A stretch of DNA of 64,000 nucleotides. It comes from Metridium senile (lineage: Eukaryota; Cnidaria; Anthozoa; Actiniaria; Metridiidae). Below the pieces are notes generated by a model. The model was not told where the DNA came from. It made no database searches and saw only the letters and a program-made list of their open reading frames with translations. The stretch covers positions 12,681,741 to 12,745,740 of the forward strand of contig OX459110.1 in NCBI GenBank assembly GCA_949775045.1, given 5' to 3'. Shown piece by piece: positions 47,300 to 58,660 of this stretch (position 1 is the stretch's first letter; the number at the start of each line of letters is the position of its first letter). The position numbers and the translations under genes were made by a program.

Positions 47300-47382
47300 C
47301 GTCTAACCCAGGATTAACTAGTTAAAACCGGAATTAGCTACGTCATGCCAAACTAATAAGGTCGATGTTAGCACTTCTCTGT

Positions 47383-48378
47383 TTACGAGTTAGGCTTTAA
47401 ATTTTCAGCTTGGACATGCTCATTACTTTCAATATCTTTACTGTTAGTCTCAGACTTTCCCCTAATCACATCGACCACATTCAACCAATGTGGGACGATC
47501 GGACAAATTTCCAAAATATTCACAATGGCTTTACGAAACATGGGCATGCGCAGTGCATACAGAAACTGATTCGACGCGCAGTTAAACAACGCCAACAAGA
47601 ACTGAAAGTCTCTTAGCCAATGAATTGCGTCGCAGCTGCACGTGACACAAAAGTTGATGACGTAGGCCATGATGCATGACGGGATGTTGAACAAGGTAAA
47701 AACGATGAGAATGTAGAGAAAAGCTTTCGTGGTCTTCTTCTCGTATCGGATAAACCTTCCTCTGGCTCTGCTGTCTGAGGAATTATCATTCCCCTCGACA
47801 TGCGCATGAAGGCTCTGGTAGATCCTTACGTATGAGAATATTATAATACCAAGTGTTGAGATAGTAGCTACCGTCGAAAATATCAGAAGATATCTGATAA
47901 AAGTGGTCACAAAGTATATCATTGCCAGTCCGATCGAAAGCACCCAGATAGTGATTGAAATACGAATGGCTTTTTGGACTGGAAACTTGCGTCGATATGT
48001 AGAAGTAGCAGTGAGATATCGATCTAGAGCCAACGCGACAATGCTCTGCAACGAGGCCAAGGAAGAAATAAAGTACATAACGTGGACGATCCAAACGGAT
48101 CCCAACACAGGGTCCCCTTGGGATTCCTTAACATGATACCAGATAAACAAAGGCTCGGTTATAAGTGCGGTTATTAAGTCAGAAATAGCTAAGTTCATTA
48201 CAAAGAAGTTGAATGAAGTTCGTAAGTTTTTATAAGGGTCCTTGAAGACTGACAGGCATATTAGAAGGTTCCCAGGGATCGTAACAATAGAGAGGATGGC
48301 TGTAATTATTGCTGTGGATAGTGATAGGCTTTGTGGCGCCCAAACAGCGTCACACAGAGGACCACCACCGAAAGACAT
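47383..48378 (-). CDS. GPCR B, class A rhodopsin-like receptor
   Basis: 331 residues in one frame with seven membrane segments: N37 (PGN, TM1), D67 (LAISD, TM2), DRY at 119-121, and NQFLY instead of NPxxY in TM7. ECL3 has the shared cysteine cluster (CVTCSC) before IHWLRD. TM6 reads FNIPSC with no CWxP. The third intracellular loop is Ser/Asp/Arg-rich, and the tail is longer and more acidic than in the other receptors. TTCTTTCAG precedes GATG directly, an acceptor-like context, so a 5' UTR exon upstream is likely. Same cnidarian receptor type as A, C and D; ligand unknown. Confidence 0.9.
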   Translation of the reverse strand: MSFGGGPLCDAVWAPQSLSLSTAIITAILSIVTIPGNLLICLSVFKDPYKNLRTSFNFFVMNLAISDLITALITEPLFIWYHVKESQGDPVLGSVWIVHVMYFISSLASLQSIVALALDRYLTATSTYRRKFPVQKAIRISITIWVLSIGLAMIYFVTTFIRYLLIFSTVATISTLGIIIFSYVRIYQSLHAHVEGNDNSSDSRARGRFIRYEKKTTKAFLYILIVFTLFNIPSCIMAYVINFCVTCSCDAIHWLRDFQFLLALFNCASNQFLYALRMPMFRKAIVNILEICPIVPHWLNVVDVIRGKSETNSKDIESNEHVQAENLKPNS

Positions 48379-48399
48379 CCTGAAAGAATAAAATAAACT

Positions 48400-50205
48400 T
48401 AGAGAAGGGGTTCCTCAACACCGCAATATTGCAAAAAAAAAATTCAATAACACCTCAACTGTCTTTCACAAAACACTACGAGCACCACAGCTTAAAAATT
48501 CACCGCACACCGCAGCTGTAGAAAAGCAAATACCGCACATCGAACTGAAGGCATTTAGCCAAGTTGTGTGCAAAATAATAAACTTGAAGTAGTGAGTGTG
48601 TGTCTGAGTCTCCCCAATTAGTAGGGCACACGTGTACATCTAGAAAGATTGAGACGTTAAAAAAGTGATTGATTTATGACATCACCGGAACACCGCACTT
48701 TGAGAATTAATTGAGAATCAATCGATAATCAATCTTTATCCAGGACAATATTTTAATGTCCTCCTCTTAGAGTGCACGCTAAAAATCCTTGAAACAACTA
48801 CTAAATATTAAGGACATAATGATATTTAGTCAACAATTTAGTTATCGAACTGAAATAAAACTAGTCTGGATTTCACTTGCGACGGAGTCTTTTCAGAAGG
48901 CCTAGTGGAAGATTAGCTTTTGCTAAACTGGTGCACTTTGTAAGTGTTTGTTTAACCTTTTTTAAATAAAGTTTATTAATATTATTATTACAAGTTGGAC
49001 GATTTTGCTGCTCTTATTACCGTAGCTTTAGACGTAAGGTGCTTATGTGACTCCGACGCAAGTAAAAACCAGGCTGCTGAAGAGATCACTCAAGAACCAC
49101 ATAATACACATTACTTTTTTGAACTTTTTGCGGTATTGATTTTTTGTCGATTTTTTTGTACAGTATTACGGTTTTCATTACCCCCAATGTTACCCTAAAA
49201 ATAGTCAAGAGACAAAACCTGTGGTATTTATATTGTTTGTTGATAATTGCATTCTATGCCTTGGTTACCGCGAATATCATGCCTTGGTTACCACGAATAT
49301 GTCCAAAGCTATCGCGAGACTGCGCAATGAAAAATAAAAAAGTAAAATACCACACTGTCATCAAGTAAAACAAAACCACTTTTCGAAACTTTAATACTCA
49401 AACATTAAAACAAAATATTAAAACATTTTTAATACGAAAACTAGCGAATACCAATTACGACGTTTCGTTGTCATTGCGACAACATTATCAAGTAAATTAT
49501 CAAGTATTCGCTAGTTTTCTTATTAAATTGTATAACCAAAGTTATTCTGATAAGAGTATTACAACATTGAACAAAATATTAAAACCAAAGTAAAGCAGAA
49601 ATTCTAAAAGTATTCTGGCAGTGAGTAAAACTGCGGAGTGAGTGAAACTGTCGCACGTAGATTTTCCTAGATGTCTTTTCTACTGCTCCAGATAAACTCC
49701 TCTGCTAGCTTCCCCTTTATCGATAGCAATCTTTTCAGCAGGTGTACATCTCTATGTTAAAAGATTTCCGTATAAAACTTACCGGTTAGAATCCTGGGAT
49801 TTGCCGCTTGCGAGTATTTTGTAGTCATCAAAATGAAGTCTTAACTCAGAATTCAACCATCATTGCCACTACGAACTGTGTATTGAAATATGTTCAATAT
49901 TTACCATTATAAAGCACAAAATTGAATTAATTCGATTGGTTAAGACAGCTTCGGGTGTATATGACAATTGATTAAAATGAGTTACCATTATTGGGTATTG
50001 AATTTAGCTAGTATTTACCACCACAACGCGTTGGATAAGATAATAACGTTTTGACTGAGAATCGAAATGAGATCTCATCATGTCAAAGACATCAATGATT
50101 GCAACGCCTTGAATTTAGTATTAAATTAAAGTAATATTTGCTATCGTAACATTTAAATGGACTCCCATTGGTTGACAAATGGACGTTAACGTCTGAAGAC
50201 TCAAA
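48400..50205. other. Intergenic, no gene seen
   Basis: AT-rich unique sequence upstream of GPCR B. At 49435-49515 ACTAGCGAATACC and an inverted GTATTCGCTAGTTTTC suggest a decayed hairpin. Open frames at 48995-49368 have no domain. Confidence 0.5.
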
Positions 50206-50830
50206 GAGGTGTCACTTGCACAAACCCACCAGGATTCATGGACGATTGCAGCTCTGCGAATCGAGTGATAAGTTATGACACGCAAATCGTCCCAGATTGG
50301 TTGAAATATATTTAAGGAACATATGTTTGTGGAAAACGCTATCCTATTATATACAAACCCATCAGGTTTCACCGATGATTGCAGCTCTGCGAATCGAGTA
50401 TTAAGTTATGACACACAAATCATCCCAAATTGGTTGAAATATGTTTCAGATGTTTGTGGAAAACGCTATCTTATTACGAACCCATCAGGATTCACCGATG
50501 ATTGCAACTCCCATAATCGAGTATTGAATTATGACACACAAATCGTCCCAGATTGGTTGAAACATTTATAAAGAACATATGTTTGTCGAAAAAGCCATCC
50601 TATTACAAACACACCAGGAATTGAAGTCAAAAAAATTATCTTTTACAATCTTTTGGTGAATTGCCATTGTTGATCAGCAATTTTCAGCTAAGCATTTTTT
50701 TTTCACTCTCATAATCGAGTCTTGAATTTATTTAAATAATTGCTATCATGACAAGCAGATTCTCCCAAATTAGTAAAAATAAAAATGTTTATGAAAACGA
50801 TACCTTATTACAAAGCCACCCGCAGTATTG
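50206..50830. repeat. Tandem repeat, about five units of 123-133 bp
   Basis: Units share ACCCA(C/T)CAGGATTCA, GATTGCAGCTCTGCGAATCG, AAGTTATGACAC and ATCGTCCCAGATTGGTTGAA (positions 50270, 50403, 50526 for one marker). Later units are more diverged. Confidence 0.85.
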
Positions 50831-51245
50831 GTTTATCGTTGCGACTCTCAAGATCGAGTCTTAAATTTAGTTAAATATTTGCTATAAAGAGATTGGATGG
50901 AATAATAACTTAGAGTGAAAATTCAAATCGATGTCAATATGACAAAGCCACCTGTATTACGTTTCAGCAAAACAATCTATTTTTAGAGGTTCTCGTCAAT
51001 CAACCTCAGCCTCGATAGCGAGTAAAATATTCTTTAGAATTTGACTAAAAGTTATCCACTGTATACTGAAGTTTTTTATAGATTTTATCCGGTGGATAAG
51101 GATTTATCCGGTGGATAGCGCTTCCGGGTTTAAATTAGCTATGCTAAACTAGATACCCTGTATGAATATTGATTAAAATAAAAAATACAGCCCTTGGTAA
51201 TTTAAGAAATTTTGATCGTATTATCACAGCTTAACTGATTCATAT

Positions 51246-52136
51246 GTGAACTTGATTTTTTCATCAAAGTTATTATATAACTTTGATGAAAAAATCAAGT
51301 TCACATATGAATTAAGCTGTGATAATACGATCAACTTTCTAGACGCAAAGATCATGTGGAAGAAAGACCGTTTTGACACTACAGTGTACCGCAAGAAAAC
51401 TAACACCGACCTATACATCCACTGGGAAGCCGATGCTCCAAAAACCTGGAAAAGGAGCACACTAAGAGGTCTGGTGAAGAGAGCCTATAATATCTGCTCT
51501 AATGAAGATCTATTGAAGAAAGAACTCCATCACTTGCAAAAAACTTTCCATAAAATAAACGGTTACCCTCACTGGGTAATTGATGATATTATCAGCGAAG
51601 TTAAAAACAAACAAAACCAAGTTATTACACAAAGCAACGGCCAGGATAATGACTCAACATCTATGTCTATGACACTACCATACAAAGGTGACAAAGGCGT
51701 CAAATTAGTTCAGAAATTAAAACGTACCGCAAAGAAGTTTTTGCCACACAATGTAAAACCTATTGTTTCTTTCAAGGCTAGTAAATTAGCATCACGTTTT
51801 AATATCAAAGACAAAACAAACATTCAACACCGACACAATGTAGTGTACAAACTAGAGTGCCCACAAGAACAATGCACACATACCTACATTGGAGAAACTG
51901 CTAGAAGGCTAGATGTACGAATTTCTGAACACGGTGGCAAAGATAAAAAATCCTCGCTACTTCGACACAGCGTAGAATCGGGCCACGACAAGATAAAACT
52001 TGAAAATACTGTAATCCTAGCTTCCAACCTTGGAAATTACAAACAACGAAAAATAGCAGAAGCGCTTTTCATAAAAGAACACAAACCAAGCCTGAATGAA
52101 CAAGGACAGTCAATTCCCTTGAGTCTAATGAATTAA
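51246..52136 (+). CDS. Penelope RT C-terminus and GIY-YIG endonuclease (partial)
   Basis: A 296-codon open frame; real element sequence starts near 51273, and the first nine codons lie in the inverted-repeat arm, so the ATG is fortuitous. Residues about 13-70 (KIKFTYEL, INFLDAKI, TVYRKKTNTDLYIHW) match the palm-thumb end of Penelope reverse transcriptase. A basic linker follows, then the endonuclease at about residues 205-280. There a Cys pair (LECPQEQC), TYIGET, an Arg/Glu-His segment (RISEHGG) and LLRHSVESGHD fit the GIY-YIG type of Penelope elements. The frame is open to its natural stop, so this copy is young or lucky, but it lacks most of the RT and cannot be autonomous. Confidence 0.85.
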   Translation: MNLIFSSKLLYNFDEKIKFTYELSCDNTINFLDAKIMWKKDRFDTTVYRKKTNTDLYIHWEADAPKTWKRSTLRGLVKRAYNICSNEDLLKKELHHLQKTFHKINGYPHWVIDDIISEVKNKQNQVITQSNGQDNDSTSMSMTLPYKGDKGVKLVQKLKRTAKKFLPHNVKPIVSFKASKLASRFNIKDKTNIQHRHNVVYKLECPQEQCTHTYIGETARRLDVRISEHGGKDKKSSLLRHSVESGHDKIKLENTVILASNLGNYKQRKIAEALFIKEHKPSLNEQGQSIPLSLMN

Positions 52137-52176
52137 TCTTAATTCAGAATGTCTTAGTTTAATTTATTCATTTGCA

Positions 52177-52205
52177 GTTGATGGTCTTTGGATAGAGACC
52201 GAAAT
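52177..52205 (+). ncRNA. Possible decayed hammerhead ribozyme core
   Basis: About 40 bp after the stop of the Penelope frame, GTTGATG, a GGTCT/AGACC stem and CGAAA lie in the order of hammerhead core, stem II and GAAA. Penelope-like elements are known to carry hammerhead motifs. Here the CUGANGA core is altered (first C to T, last A to G or absent) and I cannot build stem III, so activity is unlikely. Confidence 0.25.
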
Positions 52206-52249
52206 ATACAAAATTACAAAAATGACAACTGGTCTTCTCGTAATACTAT

Positions 52250-52251
52250 TT

Positions 52252-52323
<72 letters not shown>
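52250..52323. repeat. (TAA)n microsatellite
   Basis: Follows the 3' end of the Penelope-like element and may be its tail or target. Confidence 0.9.
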
Positions 52324-52327
<4 letters not shown>

Positions 52328-52730
52328 GAATAGACTAGATTTAGACAAGATCAGCATCATAGACATTCAGAAATCTGTACTTCTAGGTCTGTACTGTACT
52401 TCTAGGTCTGTACTGCTGGACGCAGTGCGACCTACTAATCGGGGAGACTCACTCACATATTATGGAGTGTAACAATGATATTGATAATCATGACGATAAC
52501 GATAAAGTTGATATCAATCATCAGTATAATATCATGATTACCTCGGTATCCATTAGGGGTGCTGACTGGTCCCTGAAAATTTCCAGGGTCTTGGAATCGA
52601 GACTCACCTTTTTATATGCGTCTCCAAGTCTCGAATTTTCGTGTTTTTGATGTCTCGGAGTCTCGGATTTTTAAATACGTTAAATCGGAGTATCTGCGAG
52701 TCTTGGTTTTATCATTCGCTATACCCCTTC
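52324..52730. other. Intergenic, internal short repeats only
   Basis: TCTCGGAGTCTCGG and related GTCTC words near 52590-52700 suggest a degenerate dispersed repeat. No gene. Confidence 0.4.
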
Positions 52731-53356
52731 CATTGTTTCCACGGAGATGTTAAGGTCTCTGGATGAATAGTCATTATGAAGGATATTTAGTCTAAATGAT
52801 AGTATTATAATTATATATTTAGTCTAGATTATATTCATGAGGGACACATAGTCTAATCATCCCTTATGTATAATATAATAATTATGCTTCTATGAAAACT
52901 AACATATATTTCCTTAGATCAGTTCTATTTCTCGGAAATCATAATATTATAATCTAATAGCATGACATTTCTGGTGATTAGTGATTTAATATCCTCTCAA
53001 GCTACGGTAGATCTAATTAAACAACACCTCCCACGGTATTCAAGGACATTTAATCACTAATCACCCTCAATTCATGCTACTACCTATAATAAACAAGCAG
53101 GTGATAATAAAAATACGGGGGCGCAGATTGGTTTTTCGATAGTCACGTACAGCGCGTTTAACAATAAATTAATAATTTTTTCCTAAAAAAAAAAAAAAGC
53201 TGGTTATTTTTACTTTGTATTTATTCAATATAGACAATAATTCTCCTCGATGAATATCGATATTTAATATAAATACAAAGGTGATTATACAAAATCGCGC
53301 GCTCTGATTGGTTTGCTATCTCGGATTATCAGCCGATAATCACCTTTTCGGACAAA

Positions 53357-53474
53357 ATGGCTGCCAGTAGTTGTTTTGTCACTGTTAGCAAAGATGAAAT
53401 TGAAAACTTTAAAGAAAATGCTGTCCCAAAATCGACAAAAGAAGCTACTAAGTTTGGTGTCAAGCTATTTAAAG
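53357..53474 (+). CDS. Crypton/DUF3504-like N-terminal exon (fragment)
   Basis: ATG after GGACAAA opens a frame containing FVTVSKDEIENFKENAVPKS and TKEATKFGVKLFK that ends at AAAG|GTATCA, a plausible donor. In cnidarian genomes this N-terminal pattern (N/STKxATKxGVxLF) belongs, as far as I recall, to multi-copy proteins related to Crypton tyrosine recombinases and QRICH1/KIAA1958. No further exon is visible, and a (TTA)n tract follows. It is absent from the paralogous segment, so it came with an insertion. Probably a dead fragment or an isolated first exon. Confidence 0.4.
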
Positions 53475-53512
53475 GTATCATAGTAAATTTTCACGTTGTT
53501 TTTTTGTCATTA

Positions 53513-53513
<1 letters not shown>

Positions 53514-53567
<54 letters not shown>

Positions 53568-53584
53568 TTTTTTTTTTTTTTTTG
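53514..53584. repeat. (TTA)n and poly-T microsatellite
   Basis: Simple TTA repeats then a T run, inside the segment present only in duplication copy 1. Confidence 0.95.
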
Positions 53585-54179
53585 TCATTATTATTTCGCA
53601 GCTCGAAGACTCACCGCTCGGTAAATATTCACCGATAATCACTTCGCCTTCGGCGAATAATTGTTAAATAATAACAATAAATTATAAATTATGATAGAGA
53701 AGTCATCATTAAACCATTTTTATTATTATTATAAATTATAAATGTTATTCCTTATTGATATGATATAATATCGATGAATAATAACCTCGACTTCGTCTCG
53801 GTGAATAATTGTTAATTTATATTATAAAGGTTATTTATTAAATGATATGAGATAAGTAGAATATCATTCGTTCGTCTAATAACGAATGTCGAAGGTTTGG
53901 ACCCCGATGTTTTGACTGCTACTGCTAGTCTATATCAGGCAGACATCATCAATGAAAGGCCGAGTATGCGTCCTTGTGTAACACCACGGAAAACCCAAAG
54001 GTAAACCTACGGTATGGTTTCTAAAATTACTACATTGTTTTGACGTACATTATGAATTAGAGTTTCTATACTTTAAAGATATCACCAGCAAAATAAACGT
54101 TTTATCCATTAATATAATTGTTTTTCGGTTTGAATTAAATGTAGAAAATTACTTATGGAAAATCGCAGTAAAGTTTGTA

Positions 54180-54490
54180 AATCTTATGTCAACCAATCAC
54201 ATACCAAGGAATTTCTCACGGTGTCACCTATGATGCTGGTTTTGTTTAACCAATAAAATATCAATGTCTCAGTGACCAATCAAAAGCAAATGTTTTCATA
54301 TCTGCCTTGCAATCGAAAATTGAGATTATGCTTTGTTTTAATCAATCACATGTTAAAGAATTCTTATAATCTGACCAATCAAACGCAAATGTAGCTTTAA
54401 AAATTATTTCAACCAATCACATACCAGTAATTTCCTAACATCTGACCAATCAAACGCAAAGGTTGATGTTGTTTTAACCAATCAAATGTC
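54180..54490. repeat. CCAATCA-rich repeats downstream of GPCR C
   Basis: Units of about 60-65 bp built on AACCAATCACAT, ATCTGACCAATCAAACGCAA and GGTTGATGTTG. The same array lies downstream of GPCR D (61605-61975). At least seven CCAAT words lie in one direction. Confidence 0.8.
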
Positions 54491-54526
54491 AGGGTTTGTG
54501 GTTCTCTGAACAACTACCATAGAAGA

Positions 54527-55937
54527 TTAAGTTTCAGAGACAGGCTGTTTGACAAGCGAACGGAACGCTCTAGTAAAACTTCTCATTCTCCATGCGTACA
54601 GAAACTGATTTCCCGCGCAATTTGTCAGCACGCACAACAACAGAAGGTCACGTGACCAGTGAATCAAGTAACAGTCACATGACTCACAAAAATTAACAAT
54701 GAAGATGAAAATAAAAGCAGGCACATTGCAAATGCCGTAGAATATTAAGATCGTTTTGAAAATACTAGTAATTCGATTCTCATATTCAAGACGTTTCTGT
54801 TGTAACTTTTCGGATCTTTCAGAAGATTTCTCGTCAGCTTCAGTCACATCCATGTTTGAAACGTGTTTTCGAACTCTGCTATGGACACTGATGAATGACG
54901 TCACAAGAGTTACAAAAGTGACAATGATCATGAGGATGGAGAAGACGAAGGCGAATTTGAAGTAACCAATTTTAAAGTAAATGCAAGGGAATGTGAAGGA
55001 GAAAATCCAGATACCGATCGACATCTTGATGACTCTTTTTCGAGGGAGTTTCCTGTGGTAAGACGCGTTGACTGCAATGGCTCGTTCTACTGCTAACATG
55101 GCGATACTAAGAAGTGACGAAGTACATCCGATGAAGAAAGACATGTGAGGTAGGACAAACCATGAGATTACTGGGTAACCAAGCGCTTCCCTGATAAAGA
55201 AATATTTGTTTACATGTGTTACATCTGTTGAATATTACCATCAGCACTACATCAACATTTTCATTATCAGCATCACCACCAACTTAATTATAATACCAAA
55301 CACTCAACATCTCATTACCATTCCTACCATAATCACCATCAATTACCATCTCAAATAGCTTAATTGTAAAAATAAGTTTCAGTTTAATATACACAAAACA
55401 GGAGAAATTGTACTAAATATGAGATCAAATAATTTCTTAAGAATCGTTTGGAAAATTCGATGGATGGCTTGCACCATCCAACGTCTTCTTCCAAACGAAT
55501 CTTAATATGACAGATTGTAAAATTACCGCCATTTCTCCTGTCATCTACATTAATAGCTGAAACTTTGCACTTTAACTAATATTAAGGTGCTCTTTCCATT
55601 TCTGGGGCTTATTTCTACAGAGCTGATCGATTTAAGGGAAATGGGGTCACGTGGCTTCTTATTAGTGCAAGTCGCCTATTAAACCAGAAAGCAACCTATA
55701 ATACCTTATATGGAAGAGAACAAATATGGGATCAGTGATGGCACCAATGAGAAGATCCGAGATTGCCACATTCATCAGTAGATAATTAAACGATGTCCTT
55801 AGTTCCTTATTTGGGTCTCTCAGGATTGCTATGCAAATGAGCAAGTTACCGGGAGCTGTGATGATAGTAAGGAGAGTGGTGATGACAGAAGTTGTGATCG
55901 ATAATCCAAAGGGAGCCCAAACGTCCTTGCAGTGCAT
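54527..55937 (-). CDS. GPCR C, class A receptor, two exons
   Basis: Exon 1 is 55937-55705 and exon 2 is 55190-54527. The phase 2 intron of 514 bp (ATAAG|GTATTA to TTATCAG|GGAAG) sits between TM2 and TM3. With ATG 55937 the product is 298 residues beginning MHCKDVWAPFG; in-frame ATGs further upstream (to 56003) are possible. PGN in TM1 and AISD in TM2 are kept; TM3 ends ERA instead of DRY, and TM7 has NQFLY instead of NPxxY. ECL3 carries CESCDC before IHWSRD. Compared with D, a 4-bp insertion near the start shifts the ancestral ATG (55956) out of frame and itself supplies ATG 55937. A 6-bp indel at the end creates an earlier stop after VSET. It looks functional but altered at both ends. Confidence 0.85.
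55440..55503. mobile_element. Hairpin element in the GPCR C intron
   Basis: GAATCGTTTGGAAA pairs with TTCCAAACGAATC, with inner GGATGG/CCATCC. The same hairpin is in the GPCR D intron (63131-63200), so it predates the duplication. Confidence 0.65.
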
Positions 55938-56039
55938 GATCGTCTCCGAATACCATGGTTTTCTAGAAAATGACCAACATAGTATACGCATGATCATGAA
56001 CATATGGATTATGGAAGTTTTATTGTTTCTTTCACTGTT

Positions 56040-57159
56040 CTGGTAATGATCTGGTCAACTAAAGTACAATTTGTCTAATTAGTCTAAGTTACAACTATAC
56101 TCCTTACAATAAGTGTTATTAAGTGAATGATTTGTGAAGCGAATTACATTATAAAAGTATCGATTACACTGCAGATTAATGCGGATAACAATTTGACTTA
56201 CCAAGACTTACCAACGTTGGCGGGTCAAAGGATAATTCACATTAATCCCAAAATTGTCTTGTACAGATAAGTCTTGCTACTCTCGAGTGATACACTATAC
56301 TAAATTAAAGCTAGGGAAGCTAATGGATTTTAAAAGTTAATCTCTTGTCAATCAAAAACGATAATCAAGCACACAGATTGCTATGGAAACAGCTACAAAT
56401 GGATAAAATTGAAATTAATATAACTTTCGAATGAAAACAAAAATCAATAAAGCCTGGCACGGTTTTTGAGATGAATATGTGCAAAATTGTTTGACGTAAC
56501 CTTATCAATAAGAATACAAAGTTTTGACTTATATTCGCGCAAACAAAGTGGCCGTTTTCGGGTAAAATCCTGTGCGCTTGTCAAATATAAATTACTTCCA
56601 AAAAGGTATATATCATCATAATCTTTGTTCTTTAAGCTTTAAAATAATGTATAGTTTATTATCCTTTACTTTAATGTGACGCGAAAAACAATTTTCAAAC
56701 GAGTCATGACCGAATATTTAACAATTATTTGCTGAAGTGGTTATCGGGCGAATATTTTCCGAGCCGCGAGTCTTCGAGCATAAATTGGCATACGACAGCT
56801 TGACTGAACATACACAAGTAGAACGAACTGTCACGAAATCTGACTTGTTGTTAGTTATCATATGACGATCGATGTAAAATATCGAAATATATTTATCGGG
56901 ATATATTTTTGTTATAAAGTATTAGACTTAGACTTGAATCTGCCAACCATTTCGCTCTAAAAACTCTTTTATATTTAGGAAACAATTTAGATTATAATAT
57001 GATTTTAACGATAGGCAATATGCAATAATTAGAATATGATCAATCTTTAGTCCTTCTTTTTAAATGCATCAATTCAATGAAAATACATATGGTCGTAGAT
57101 AGAGTGCTTACAATGTCCATGAAATAGAATCTAAATAGTTCCTACCTAATAGTTTTTAT
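56040..57159. other. Intergenic; fragment of a dispersed repeat
   Basis: At about 56705-56790 a reversed relative of the sequence next to the Crypton-like exon occurs (AACAATTATT, CGGGCGAATATT, GAGTCTTCGAGC). No gene seen. Confidence 0.45.
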
Positions 57160-57318
57160 TTAGTGACTATTAGTCACTATCACTCAACTGGAACAGCTTT
57201 AGTAACAATACACAGGGAAATAAAATACTCAAAACCATAGAAAGTTAATACTTTATTCATTGTGTATTGTTAATACTAAAGCTGTTCCAGTTGAGTGATA
57301 GTCACTAATAGTCACTAA
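57160..57318. mobile_element. Palindromic element, TTAGTGACTATTAGTCACTA arms
   Basis: Arms of nearly 60 bp, for example CTCAACTGGAACAGCTTTAG against CTAAAGCTGTTCCAGTTGAG, with few mismatches. A diverged relative lies at about 59935-60115 in duplication copy 2. Confidence 0.88.
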
Positions 57319-57473
57319 AGTTCGTTATAAGTTCGTTCAAAATTCAAAAATATGACAATAATGATAATATTGGTCATTTTTCGCACGTTGTTTGTAAAAA
57401 GAGTAAATATTTAAATAAACATTAACTAAATATCGTTAGAAATTAAAAATAAATAAATAATAGTAGTATTGTC

Positions 57474-57604
57474 CAAACACTAAAAGTGTGCAATACTTTG
57501 TACTGTTTACCACTAAATAGTGTTGATTAAACAATAGAGAACAAAAGAATTTGCATAATTTAGCAGTATTTAGTGGTATTTATGTTGCACACTTTTAGTG
57601 TTTG
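57474..57604. mobile_element. Palindromic element, CAAACACTAAAAGTGTGCAA arms
   Basis: CAAACACTAAAAGTGTGCAA pairs exactly with TTGCACACTTTTAGTGTTTG; the inner sequence also pairs in part. A direct TATTGTCC lies on both outer sides and may be the target duplication. Confidence 0.8.
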
Positions 57605-57609
57605 TACTC

Positions 57610-58655
57610 TATTGTCCAAAATCCCAAAGTGATGACAATGATAAACATTTAGTGTATCGTCAAAAATTAAAACAAAAATAACAAAAGTTTTCTTACTTTG
57701 CCTGAAGAGAAAGATTACTGAAACTGAGTACTATGTTCTCCCCAAATCCTCAAAATGATAATAATGATTGTTGTTATATAGCTAGCTGTTATGGAATTTC
57801 TCTCTCGTGCGTTGCCCTCATCACATGACATCACATCAAAACAATCTCTATTTTTAACTGTGGTTCCAAGTTTCCGACCAACTAGACCTTAAAACACATA
57901 CCCTAAAAATAGAGATTTTGGTTGACGTCAATCACTTGTATTTCCTTAATATTTATATTTCCAGTTGAAGGTCTAGTTGGTCGCGTGTGACTGGATCGAA
58001 CCGCAGAAAACTAAAATTTAATATATAAGGTGCCTTAAAGTATGTACAGCTTAATATTGTACTAAAAAATCGAAGAAAACATTTAGCATATTATAAACTA
58101 TTACGATCCTTGTCTGTGTAAACAAACTGTGACGTCATAGCGAAATCGACCACTGCAACTTTCCTTGTAAAAGAAAAAAACAATAACCTGCGTTTTTCCG
58201 GTGTGACGCAGGCTAGGAAAAAAGTACTCTCCACACAATGCAGCTGTCACAAAAAATAGGTTATGAATTAGTTTCAAGGAGTAATTTCGAAACAACTGAC
58301 GCAGTTGAAGCTATAATTACTGGTATCTTTTTATAGACAAATGACATGTCTGGTAGATCATGACAGCAACTTCCGGTTACAATATTACATATGCACATAA
58401 AGACATGCTACACTAGAATTCATAAATTGGACATTTACATTATAGCGTCATATACTATCGACTAGTACCAGTATTCTAAACTCGAAGAAGCAATATTAAT
58501 AGCATTAAATATTTATTTGATTTAAGAAAGTTTTTGTTATGGACAATTGCCATGTCGGGTAGCTCAAGACAGAAACTTCCGAAACACTTGAATTTATAAA
58601 TTGGACATTTGCATTAGACGCTCTATTGTCAGTTCTTACCAGACAATACTACAAG
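57610..58655. other. Intergenic, no gene seen
   Basis: At 57855-57985 AATCTCTATTTTTA and GGTCTAGTTGGTCG have inverted partners, an imperfect hairpin. The remainder shows nothing recognisable. Confidence 0.45.
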
Positions 58656-58660
58656 CACAG

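Larger units (their letters stand above)
51214..52323 (+). mobile_element. 5'-truncated Penelope-like element with inverted 5' end
   Basis: Contains the end of the reverse transcriptase and the GIY-YIG endonuclease frame, about 115 bp of 3' sequence, then a (TAA)n tract. At its 5' side the first 55-60 bp are present again in inverse orientation (51214-51332), giving a strong hairpin. Such inverted, 5'-truncated ends are familiar from twin-priming-like retrotransposition. The right border is taken at the microsatellite. Confidence 0.8.
52731..55995. repeat. Segmental duplication, copy 1 (with GPCR C)
   Basis: Aligns with 59283-63855 from ATTGTTTCCACG through the GPCR C exons to ACATAGTATACGCAT. 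Flanking markers are shared (ATATTTAGTCTAGATTATAT; ATAACGAATGTC; GCCGAGTATGCGTCCTTGTG). Compared with copy 2 it contains an extra segment with the Crypton-like exon (about 53270-53760) and lacks several LINE tails. Confidence 0.85.
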
